Made by a program: the position numbers and the translations under genes. Below the pieces are notes generated by a model that was not told the DNA's origin, ran no database searches, and saw only the letters and a list, made by a program, of their open reading frames with translations. A DNA stretch of 22,983 nucleotides, taken from assembly GCA_002402085.1 (NCBI GenBank), contig NVVB01000048.1, positions 10,855-33,837 of the forward strand, written 5' to 3'. Source of the DNA: Gammaproteobacteria bacterium. Lineage in GTDB: Bacteria; Pseudomonadota; Gammaproteobacteria; Pseudomonadales; UBA3067. Position 1 is the stretch's first letter. Each line of letters starts with the position of its first letter. Below, piece after piece: positions 17,341 through 22,983 of the stretch.

Positions 17341-18057
17341 ATGAACTGCACTATACCCCAGCAACAGATAGAAGATTACGCAGACAAGCTATTGACTCAA
17401 AAGGAAAATATGCTTTTCTCTAGCCATCTTAGTGACTGTGAAACTTGCCAGCAAAGCCTTGTTGAACACCAGGCTTACCTCGCGAAAATACGCCAGTTGC
17501 AAGCGCCACAAGCCGCACCTGAAATGGTAACTCGATTAATTGGCTTTCCCCGAGAGCGCAATAAACAGTCACCTAATAGTTTTTGGCAGGGATTCGTAGC
17601 CGCCTCGATCCTGGCGGTAATGGTAATAGGCAGTTATTTAGTGGTAGAGTCTGACCCAGTTCACACTAGCATGATGGTAAGTATAGGTTCCAATATACAA
17701 GCCGTTGACATCGCCATTAACGCACCAAGCGATATGAGCGAAGTAACATTGTCAATCAGCCTGCCTGATCAGTTAGAAGTAGAGGGCTACGGTGATACTC
17801 GACAATTAATATGGACAGTGGATTTAATAGAAGGAGCTAATCAATTGACTTTACCTATCCGGTTTATTGCTGGGCAAACTCTCTCCAAACCCACAGTTAT
17901 AAACGTCGTGATGCTCCATGAAGAAAAAGAACGGGACTTTCAGATCGAGGTTAATTTCGATCCCGCCCAAGTAATAGAACAAGGAGCTACAACACCCATA
18001 CACGCAATGCCGGAACTTTTAGGAACCAATCGTTACCTACAAATTTCTTACATTTAA
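17341..18057 (+). CDS. Transmembrane anti-sigma factor with zinc-binding (ZAS-like) motif
   Basis: Likely negative regulator of the preceding sigma factor. The cytoplasmic N-terminal part has the anti-sigma zinc signature His29-x3-Cys33-x2-Cys36 (S-H-L-S-D-C-E-T-C). A single membrane span lies at about 82-103 (F-V-A-A-S-I-L-A-V-M-V-I-G-S-Y-L-V-V). The remaining 135 residues should be periplasmic; they look like an all-beta Ig-like domain of alternating hydrophobic strands and could sense an envelope signal. The 238-residue length fits a one-TM anti-sigma factor with a sensory domain. The ATG has a TAGGAG ribosome site 6-8 bases upstream. It sits 16 bp after the sigma gene and 54 bp before the secreted coiled-coil gene, so all three are probably one operon. 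Confidence 0.88.
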   Translation: MNCTIPQQQIEDYADKLLTQKENMLFSSHLSDCETCQQSLVEHQAYLAKIRQLQAPQAAPEMVTRLIGFPRERNKQSPNSFWQGFVAASILAVMVIGSYLVVESDPVHTSMMVSIGSNIQAVDIAINAPSDMSEVTLSISLPDQLEVEGYGDTRQLIWTVDLIEGANQLTLPIRFIAGQTLSKPTVINVVMLHEEKERDFQIEVNFDPAQVIEQGATTPIHAMPELLGTNRYLQISYI

Positions 18058-18085
18058 ATATCAAAATAATTATTTTTAAATATCA
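18053..18085. promoter_or_regulatory. AT-rich direct repeat around a 14-bp palindrome before the coiled-coil gene
   Basis: TTTAAATATCA occurs at 18053-18063 and 18075-18085, starts 22 bp apart (two helical turns). Between and partly overlapping them is the perfect palindrome AAAATAA/TTATTTT (18063-18076). The first copy overlaps the stop codon of the anti-sigma gene and the second ends 26 bp before the next ATG. It could be an internal promoter/operator or an mRNA processing signal; function is inference. Confidence 0.45.
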
Positions 18086-18111
18086 CACCAATATCTCTAT
18101 AGGAGCATAGT

Positions 18112-19410
18112 ATGAAATATAAATTACTTTCGGCCCTTTTACTGCCGGTATCACTCGCGTCAGTTAACGTATTCGCAGAAATCGGTGGCGACGATCTTGA
18201 CGACGTCACCATGGAACTTAGACAAAACCTAGACGCAAGACAATTAAACTTGCCTTCACGATCAGAAATACGCGCCAGCATCATTGAGCGCAGAAGCGAT
18301 CGCCGTACATCCCACGACGAAAAAAGAACAGCTCGCAGAGATGCTGCCGATGAGCGTTACGCCGATCGCCGAGCGGCACTTGACGAATTAAGCGAAAAGC
18401 ACCAAGCAATACACGACGCGCTACCTACTAAAGAAGAAATACGCGCCGGAGTCCGTGACCGCATCGTTAATCGCGAAGCAATCATTGACCAACACAGAAG
18501 CGATCTTCGTGCTCACCATGACGAACGTAAAGCTGACCTCCGCGCAGCCATTGACGAGCGCGTCGAATCTGTTGGCGATCTGGGCACAAACATTCGTGAA
18601 GCAGCTGACCAACGTCAAGCTGACCGACGCGACCAACGCGACCAGCGTGTAGACGATCGTCGTACCAAAGTTGCCGACATCAAAGAAAATGTTGCTGAGC
18701 ACAAAGCCAACGTTCAACAGCTAAGAGCGAATGTTCAAGAGCTACGTGGCAACATCCAAGACCGTAAAGCTGAAGTTAAAGACAACATCGCTGAACGTAA
18801 GACAGCAATCAAAGAGAATGTTGCTGAGCGTAAAGCAGCAATCAAAGAAAACATCGCAGAGCGCAAAACTGAAATCAAAGATGATATCGCTGCACGCAAA
18901 ACCGAGATCAAAGAAGATATCGCTGCGCGTAAAACCGAAATCAAAGATGATATCGCTGCACGCAAAACCGAAGTTAAAGACAACATTGCTGAAAAGAGAG
19001 AGAACCTTGCTCAACGCAGAACTAATGTTCAAGACCACATTGCTGAGCGTAAAGATAGCATTGAAGCACGCGTAGATGGCATTCAAGAAAGCATTGACGA
19101 GCGCACAGCAAAGCACAGAGCTGGAATCGCAGAGCACGTAGCAATCATTGATCAACACAAAGAACTTATTGATCAACATCAAGCTGAAAGACGTGCACGT
19201 ATAGGCGCAATTGGCCAAGATCGACGTGATCGTCGAAGCGAAGTTGCCGACAACCTACGTGAGCGCAGAGCTGATGCAGTTGCAAGCCGTCAAGAAAGAA
19301 GAGCTGACGTCAAAGAAAGCTTAAACGAACGACGCACTGAAATTGCAGAAAGCCGACGTGACCGACGCGCAGAAATCGTAGCAAGCGTACGTGACCGTCT
19401 AGGAAATTAA
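18112..19410 (+). CDS. Secreted, highly charged protein of heptad and 11-residue (hendecad) helical repeats
   Basis: This 432-residue protein has a signal peptide (1-22, cleavage after V-F-A) and a mature part dominated by Arg, Lys, Asp, Glu, Ala and Ile/Val. After Pro105 there is no proline, and there is no Cys or Trp anywhere in the mature chain, so one very long helix or coiled coil is expected. Residues 198-218 read as three heptads (K-A-N-V-Q-Q-L, R-A-N-V-Q-E-L, R-G-N-I-Q-D-R). Residues 218-294 are seven tandem 11-mers of the type R-K-T-E-I-K-D-D-I-A-A. The tail again shows 11-residue spacing (E-R-R-A-D, E-R-R-T-E, D-R-R-A-E). Eleven-residue periodicity is known from right-handed coiled coils and from LEA-type and apolipoprotein-type amphipathic helices. 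A GGAG ribosome site supports the ATG. As third gene behind a sigma/anti-sigma pair it is the likely effector. No family is assigned. Confidence 0.85.
   Translation: MKYKLLSALLLPVSLASVNVFAEIGGDDLDDVTMELRQNLDARQLNLPSRSEIRASIIERRSDRRTSHDEKRTARRDAADERYADRRAALDELSEKHQAIHDALPTKEEIRAGVRDRIVNREAIIDQHRSDLRAHHDERKADLRAAIDERVESVGDLGTNIREAADQRQADRRDQRDQRVDDRRTKVADIKENVAEHKANVQQLRANVQELRGNIQDRKAEVKDNIAERKTAIKENVAERKAAIKENIAERKTEIKDDIAARKTEIKEDIAARKTEIKDDIAARKTEVKDNIAEKRENLAQRRTNVQDHIAERKDSIEARVDGIQESIDERTAKHRAGIAEHVAIIDQHKELIDQHQAERRARIGAIGQDRRDRRSEVADNLRERRADAVASRQERRADVKESLNERRTEIAESRRDRRAEIVASVRDRLGN
18763..18993 (+). repeat. Seven tandem 33-bp repeats encoding 11-residue units
   Basis: Seven consecutive 33-bp units encode R-K-A-E-V-K-D-N-I-A-E through R-K-T-E-V-K-D-N-I-A-E. 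Units four to six (18862-18960) differ by only a few bases from one another, which points to recent duplication by slippage or unequal recombination. Unit length is a multiple of three, so copy-number change would alter protein length without a frameshift. Confidence 0.9.
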
Positions 19411-19806
19411 GATCGCTAGCATCTAGCCATCTTAACGCCCTTCGCTTCCCCTATCAGGGCAAGGCTATCTAAAGGCACATGCTTTAGATAAAAGAAGGCG
19501 CTGCAAAGATACAGTTAAGGATAATGCCTTACGCGATGAAATCATTCGTTACAAAATAATACGATATGAAACCATAGCCTATAAACATCATTCTTCATCT
19601 GTGGCAAAATCATGCGCAAATAGAGACCTTAACTCTATTTGCGCATTTTTCGTTAAGCCCCGATTCAAACAAAACAAGTATCCTATGCCAAAGATTCTCA
19701 CACTGAATCAAACAAAGACATTGAATACAGACAGATAGACAAATACACAGATAGACCGTCAGACAAGCATCCAAAAGAATTAGTTAGAAGGCAGTACAGT
19801 ACCCCC
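19411..19806. other. Non-coding strip between coiled-coil gene and TPR-barrel gene
   Basis: This 396-bp region has no credible gene. It contains a 9-bp perfect stem TATCTAAAG/CTTTAGATA (19466-19474 with 19482-19490) without a T-run, the strong terminator listed separately, and a repeated ACAGATAGAC (19731-19740, 19747-19756; 16-bp spacing). About 200 bases lie between the coiled-coil stop and the terminator, enough for a long 3' UTR or a small RNA. Confidence 0.5.
19612..19650 (+). terminator. Strong intrinsic terminator (14-bp perfect stem)
   Basis: ATGCGCAAATAGAG (19612-19625) and CTCTATTTGCGCAT (19633-19646) pair perfectly with a 7-base loop. The run TTTTT begins within the last stem base (19646-19650), followed by CG. 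It should end the sigma/anti-sigma/coiled-coil transcript or a small RNA made from 19411-19650, and insulates the TPR-barrel gene. Confidence 0.85.
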
Positions 19807-21186
19807 ATGCAAAAATACAAAGCTCACTTATTATCACCACTTCTTTTCATTACATTGCTGTCCTTCAGCGCCAACGGCCTTAGCCAAAACTACCCAGAAG
19901 GCGATGCCGCCTCATTGGGCTCAGCATCCTTTCGTCAGGCTGATTACACCGCCGCCTTGCAATACTTTCAGCAAGCAAAATCAAACGCAGCCAACCCCCA
20001 AGAATTCGACTACAACATCGCGGTATGCTACGCGAAATTAAAACAGTGGCCTAAAGCAAACCAAGCTTTTACTGCACTGTACAATCAATCGCCATCCGAC
20101 TGGTGGATCCTCTATAACTTGGCCATTACCGAAAAAAAACTCGGCCACGTTGATCAAGCAACCGATTATTTTCTATTGATCGCGGAGCAACGAGAGCAAC
20201 CCGATTTGGCGGATTATTCTCAACGTCAAATTCAAAAAATACAGAAATCCGAAGCCGAATTACGCGCGCAGGAGCTACTGCGTCAAAACAGAATCCCAGC
20301 AAGTGCACCCGCAACGTCACCGCAAGGCTCCTTATGGCAAGGAGACCTAAGCCTGGGCGTGGGCAACGATAACAATATATTCCTCACCGCCAGCGACGGC
20401 GCGTCCTCAGGCACAGGCGATAACTTCAGCGATGCACAGGCCTTTATTTCCTGGAGCAGCAGCGAAGACCTATCAACAAGCTGGAACTTTTTCACTGGCG
20501 TCTTTGCCACTCGCTACCAAGAAGCAAGCAATCAAGACACCTCCATTGCAAGCTTTGGCGGGCGCAAATATTTCCCAATACGAAACGCCCGATTTTATCT
20601 CGGAGCAAGCATTGAACGCATCTTATTAGAGAGTGAGCCATTCCAACAAAACACCGAATTCCAATCGGGCATTAAAATTCCGCTTCGCAATAAATTTCGT
20701 CTCAACGCGGAATATCGTAGCCGAACATTAAAGTCTCAAGATACTCAGTTCGACTCACAACAAGGCAATCGCCAGCGCTTTGACGTAGGAGTACGAAAAA
20801 CATTCAGTGAAAAGACCAGCGTAAACGTTCGCTATCGTTACGATAACGACAGTCGCGAAGACGATGCCTTCGAAGGCACATTCACCAGCTTCTCGGCCAA
20901 TCGCCACAGCGTAAATATTCGTTGGCAACGACTGTTCAATCACTGGGAATACAGCCTAGGTGCCGACTACCGTTACAGCCTGTACAAACAAAATAACGTC
21001 GACCCTGAAGGCAATAGTACGCTTCGGCTTGATGACCGACTCATATTAGATGCCAACGTAACATGGCTCCTAAACACGAAATGGGCCCTTAGCATCGACT
21101 ATAATTACTTTGATAACGTGAGTACCATCGATACGTTTGAAGAGAGCAGCCAATCATTTCGAACCGGTATACAACGAAGCTTTTAA
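19807..21186 (+). CDS. TPR-like protein with C-terminal outer-membrane beta-barrel
   Basis: Predicted outer-membrane protein, 459 residues. Residues 1-26 are a signal peptide. Residues about 30-150 are TPR-type helical repeats (A-S-L-G-S-A-S-F-R-Q-A-D-Y-T-A-A-L-Q-Y-F, then D-Y-N-I-A-V-C-Y-A-K-L-K-Q-W, then L-Y-N-L-A-I-T-E-K-K-L-G-H). They are followed by a charged helix and linker. From about 176 to the end there are alternating, aromatic-edged strands (G-D-L-S-L-G-V-G-N-D-N-N, then F-R-L-N-A-E-Y-R-S-R, then S-V-N-V-R-Y-R-Y-D-N-D). The terminal strand ends G-I-Q-R-S-F with the C-terminal Phe expected of a BamA-inserted barrel. Periplasmic TPRs plus a barrel recall the surface lipoprotein assembly modifier (Slam/DUF560) and exopolysaccharide-porin architectures; which applies is unresolved. 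The start has no good ribosome site but is the only one giving a signal peptide. It follows the ECF operon behind a terminator. Confidence 0.82.
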   Translation: MQKYKAHLLSPLLFITLLSFSANGLSQNYPEGDAASLGSASFRQADYTAALQYFQQAKSNAANPQEFDYNIAVCYAKLKQWPKANQAFTALYNQSPSDWWILYNLAITEKKLGHVDQATDYFLLIAEQREQPDLADYSQRQIQKIQKSEAELRAQELLRQNRIPASAPATSPQGSLWQGDLSLGVGNDNNIFLTASDGASSGTGDNFSDAQAFISWSSSEDLSTSWNFFTGVFATRYQEASNQDTSIASFGGRKYFPIRNARFYLGASIERILLESEPFQQNTEFQSGIKIPLRNKFRLNAEYRSRTLKSQDTQFDSQQGNRQRFDVGVRKTFSEKTSVNVRYRYDNDSREDDAFEGTFTSFSANRHSVNIRWQRLFNHWEYSLGADYRYSLYKQNNVDPEGNSTLRLDDRLILDANVTWLLNTKWALSIDYNYFDNVSTIDTFEESSQSFRTGIQRSF

Positions 21187-21321
21187 GGCCCTGAGCGCTC
21201 CAAATACATGCTTAAACGGTGGGTACTAAACGAGCCGTTTGATGACCGCACCTCGGTTTAAAAAGTTTAACGGTTCACACTTTTAAAGACGCGCCTTTAA
21301 GGGATACACCCCAGAAACACC

Positions 21322-21609
21322 TTATTTAGGCGCCAGTCCCAAATCATCTAAACACATTAATATCTCTGTCTTGCGCTTCTGCGCCACGTCTAACCATGAC
21401 TCATTATCGCGCGCACCAAGAATAGCGTAAATCGAATTCAGCCCAATGCCTTTCATGGGCAATAGCAGAGCATATAATTCATACGGGTCGACGGCCATGA
21501 ATTCATCAACACTATGAACCCCCACCCGCGCGAGAATTTCTTCACTCTTCGGACCAAAGCCATTTAAATCTCTGAGCCGCTTCGGCTCTTTGGGGTAACT
21601 ATCTTTCAT
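21322..21609 (-). CDS. TfoX C-terminal-domain (helix-hairpin-helix) small protein
   Basis: A 95-residue protein made only of the TfoX_C-like domain. L-N-G-F-G-P-K-S-E-E-I-L-A-R-V-G-V (15-31) is the helix-hairpin-helix signature (L-x-G-x-G-P-K-S-E). It is followed by V-D-E-F-M-A-V-D-P-Y-E-L-Y, then G-I-G-L-N-S-I-Y-A-I-L-G-A and the terminal L-D-D-L-G-L. In TfoX/Sxy this domain follows an N-terminal domain and the full protein promotes competence gene expression. Stand-alone copies like this are common and uncharacterised, and could bind DNA or another protein. The N-terminal TfoX domain is absent here and no other competence gene is in the window. The ATG has only a weak TGGTGG upstream. It is convergent with the TPR-barrel gene. 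Confidence 0.85.
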   Translation of the reverse strand: MKDSYPKEPKRLRDLNGFGPKSEEILARVGVHSVDEFMAVDPYELYALLLPMKGIGLNSIYAILGARDNESWLDVAQKRKTEILMCLDDLGLAPK

Positions 21610-21666
21610 CGATCAAATAACCACCATATCAGACGTTAAAAACCTTTAATGTTTAAACAAAACAGA

Positions 21667-21691
21667 CCAAACCAAACCAAACCAACCCAAA
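21667..21691 (+). repeat. CCAAA pentanucleotide microsatellite
   Basis: CCAAA is repeated about four times in tandem, ending in a degenerate CCCAAA, within the divergent gap between the TfoX_C and methyltransferase genes. A 5-bp unit can change copy number by slippage and so alter promoter spacing. The effect here is unknown. Confidence 0.55.
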
Positions 21692-21862
21692 CTATCCAGA
21701 AACAACCGTTAAGCTATCACCGGCTTTACCGTATAACTGGTCGCGCAGCTCCGAGTGATTATAACATCCGTTACCTACCGCGAACTAGGCGGCACGTATT
21801 CCCTTCGGTTCATTCCCTTACCACAGCATCGTAATCCCTATACATGCCCCTTATACTCAGCC

Positions 21863-21900
21863 AACTTTCGTTTTAACAAAAAACCCGTAAAATGAAAGTT
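21863..21900 (+). promoter_or_regulatory. 13-bp inverted repeat upstream of the methyltransferase gene
   Basis: AACTTTCGTTTTA (21863-21875) and TAAAATGAAAGTT (21888-21900) pair over all 13 positions in + strand RNA (12 Watson-Crick and one G-U), with a 12-base loop. It lies 56 bp upstream of the TTG start. It may be a regulatory hairpin in the 5' leader or an operator; no T-run follows, so it is not a standard terminator. Confidence 0.5.
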
Positions 21901-21956
21901 CAATAAAACAATTACAAAAATACGACAATAACATTAACAGCAAAGGAAGCCGTACA

Positions 21957-22832
21957 TTGAAAAACAATAAAGCCTCGCGGACAGCGGATTATACAGCCGC
22001 AATGCGGGCCAGACACTTTGTCCACGATTCAAACCTAATTTTCGAAGACCCTATCGCAAGCGCCCTAACCAGCACCGGATTATCGATGCTACTCCAACAA
22101 AAAACCATCAACTGGCTGTATAAATCCCCGCTGGTACCCGCAATTCAAGGTTCAGAATCTTTAATCCTCTACCGAGCGGACTATATCGAGCGCCGATTAA
22201 AAATCGCTCTCGAGCAAGGCTGCACCCAGTACGTTATTATCGCGGCGGGCATGGACAGTTATGCCTATCGATGTGAAGAATTATCAGACCAAGTCACCGT
22301 GTTTGAGGTAGACCATCCTGCCACCCAAGCCGTTAAACGCCAACGCCTAGCCGACAATAACATTCAAACTCGCGTCAACACCGAATACATTGGTGCTGAT
22401 CTCGCCACCACAAGCTTGGCGCAAGCCCTGTCAGATTCTAGCTTCAACCCAAATCAAGCCACGTTCTTTTCTTGCGCAGGGCTTATTTATTACCTAACAG
22501 AAGCACAATCTTTTGGGTTATTTAAGGCCATCGCAGCGCTAAGTGCGCCGGGCAGCCAATTAGTATTCGACTACTCCGACAGCTCGGCACCGATGACTTT
22601 CCTTCAACGAACCAAGCGCAGGCTAATACGTAGATTCTTAAAGTGGACAGGAGAGGTGATTCTTTCAAATTTTGAAGCGTCACCACTCGCAGAGGAAATG
22701 GAACGTTATCAATTTGCTTTAAAGGAAGACATCGGGCCCACAGAAATTCATCAGCATTACTTCCAAGCAAGACAACCCGATGGGCTTCGAGCCTCTCCCC
22801 ATAATCGCTTGGCCTGTTTCGAGAAGTATTAG
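21957..22832 (+). CDS. SAM-dependent methyltransferase, leucine carboxyl methyltransferase-like family
   Basis: Predicted AdoMet-dependent methyltransferase of the class I fold, of the type annotated 'class I SAM-dependent methyltransferase' (LCM/TIGR00027-like). Substrate unknown, often presumed a small molecule or polyketide-like acid. Family features: N-terminal S-R-T-A-D-Y-T-A-A-M-R-A, then F-E-D-P-I-A (29-34), Y-R-A-D-Y-I-E-R-R (72-80), the glycine motif I-A-A-G-M-D-S-Y-A-Y-R (95-105), and F-E-V-D-H-P-A-T-Q (116-124) with the acidic ribose-binding residue. T-F-F-S-C-A-G-L-I-Y-Y-L-T and G-S-Q-L-V-F-D-Y-S follow. Length 291 is normal. The start is a TTG at 21957 with an AAGGA ribosome site 9 bases upstream. 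It stands alone, with no biosynthetic cluster visible. Confidence 0.9.
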   Translation: MKNNKASRTADYTAAMRARHFVHDSNLIFEDPIASALTSTGLSMLLQQKTINWLYKSPLVPAIQGSESLILYRADYIERRLKIALEQGCTQYVIIAAGMDSYAYRCEELSDQVTVFEVDHPATQAVKRQRLADNNIQTRVNTEYIGADLATTSLAQALSDSSFNPNQATFFSCAGLIYYLTEAQSFGLFKAIAALSAPGSQLVFDYSDSSAPMTFLQRTKRRLIRRFLKWTGEVILSNFEASPLAEEMERYQFALKEDIGPTEIHQHYFQARQPDGLRASPHNRLACFEKY

Positions 22833-22983
22833 GTACAGCCCCGATGAAGCCATGCTTGCTCAATAAGCCGGCATGGCAAAATTCCAAAGACCTTAAAGAA
22901 GTCTTTTATGGCCCGCGATACATAATGTCACCGCCGCTCACGGACCACCACAGATTGAGAGATGCCCCCCGATTACCCATTCG
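22833..22983. other. Downstream flank with two hairpins
   Basis: No gene is visible to the window end. GCCATGC (22849-22855) pairs with GCATGGC (22871-22877), and AAAGAC/GTCTTT (near 22889-22912) forms a second hairpin followed by TTAT. The second could weakly terminate the methyltransferase transcript. Confidence 0.4.

Larger units (their letters stand above)
21610..21956. other. Intergenic region between TfoX_C gene and methyltransferase gene
   Basis: No credible gene was found; a frame at 21649-21834 begins in a low-complexity run and has no ribosome site. The region holds a CCAAA pentamer microsatellite (about 21667-21691) and an inverted repeat listed separately. Both flanking genes are transcribed outward from it, so their promoters should lie here, but none stands out. 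Confidence 0.45.

Noticed and set aside
18763..18993. CRISPR-like regular repeats
   Set aside because: Units are directly adjacent without spacers, are in frame, and encode the repeated 11-mer of an exported protein.
18742..19218. Long open frame on the minus strand (158 codons), and a 114-codon + frame at 18731-19075, inside the coiled-coil gene
   Set aside because: Both are by-products of the low-complexity 33-bp repeat, which contains no stops in several frames. They are rich in repeated Ser/Leu or Phe/Cys and have no ribosome site.
19466..19490. TATCTAAAG/CTTTAGATA stem as terminator of the coiled-coil gene
   Set aside because: Perfect 9-bp stem but followed by AAAAG rather than a T-run; the downstream 14-bp hairpin is the better terminator.
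22522..22887. 121-codon minus-strand frame opposite the methyltransferase 3' end
   Set aside because: Antisense to a clearly coding gene, with no recognisable protein features.

Overview
The window looks like a chromosomal segment of a gammaproteobacterium, probably a marine Oceanospirillales-like lineage. This is inferred from the proteobacterial versions of guaA, guaB and xseA, the divergent guaB/xseA arrangement and a moderate GC content; no rRNA or tRNA is present to settle it. In the core part of the window the + strand is visibly richer in C than G outside genes, which would suit a lagging-strand segment.

Layout. (1) 1-1680: the end of an integrated element. It holds the 3' part of an AlpA-type regulator (+), a P4-type tyrosine integrase (-) and a repeat-rich strip abutting the 3' end of guaA, a known insertion hotspot for genomic islands. 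The element continues off the left edge. (2) 1679-4888: guaA and guaB on the minus strand, the last two steps to GMP, separated by an intrinsic terminator; guaB has a good sigma70-type promoter. (3) 5245-8629: xseA, an M23 peptidase with a signal peptide, and an AlkC-type DNA glycosylase, closely spaced on the plus strand. (4) 8630-13480: a 540-bp gene-free stretch, an aspartyl/asparaginyl beta-hydroxylase family protein, a small SpoU/TrmH-fold RNA methyltransferase (-), an HD-type protein with a TTG start, and a secreted protein of unknown function. (5) 13530-16200: a methyl-accepting chemotaxis protein and a nitroreductase-family protein, both minus strand.

(6) 16201-19650 is the most interesting part. 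A 570-bp leader precedes an operon of an ECF sigma factor, a membrane anti-sigma factor with a cytoplasmic HxxxCxxC zinc motif, and a secreted, extremely charged protein. That protein is built from 3 heptads followed by 7 near-identical 11-residue repeats and further 11-residue-periodic segments. A non-coding strip with a 14-bp perfect-stem terminator follows. Immediately after (19807-21186) comes a protein with a signal peptide, TPR-like helices and a C-terminal outer-membrane beta-barrel. My best candidate for an undescribed system is this set: an envelope-stress-type sigma/anti-sigma pair controlling a periplasmic or secreted long coiled-coil protein, possibly working with the adjacent TPR-barrel.

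(7) 21187-22983: a stand-alone TfoX C-terminal-domain protein (-), a strip with a CCAAA microsatellite and a 13-bp hairpin, and a TTG-started SAM-dependent methyltransferase of the leucine carboxyl methyltransferase-like family. All functional statements come from reading the sequence by eye; no database search was run.
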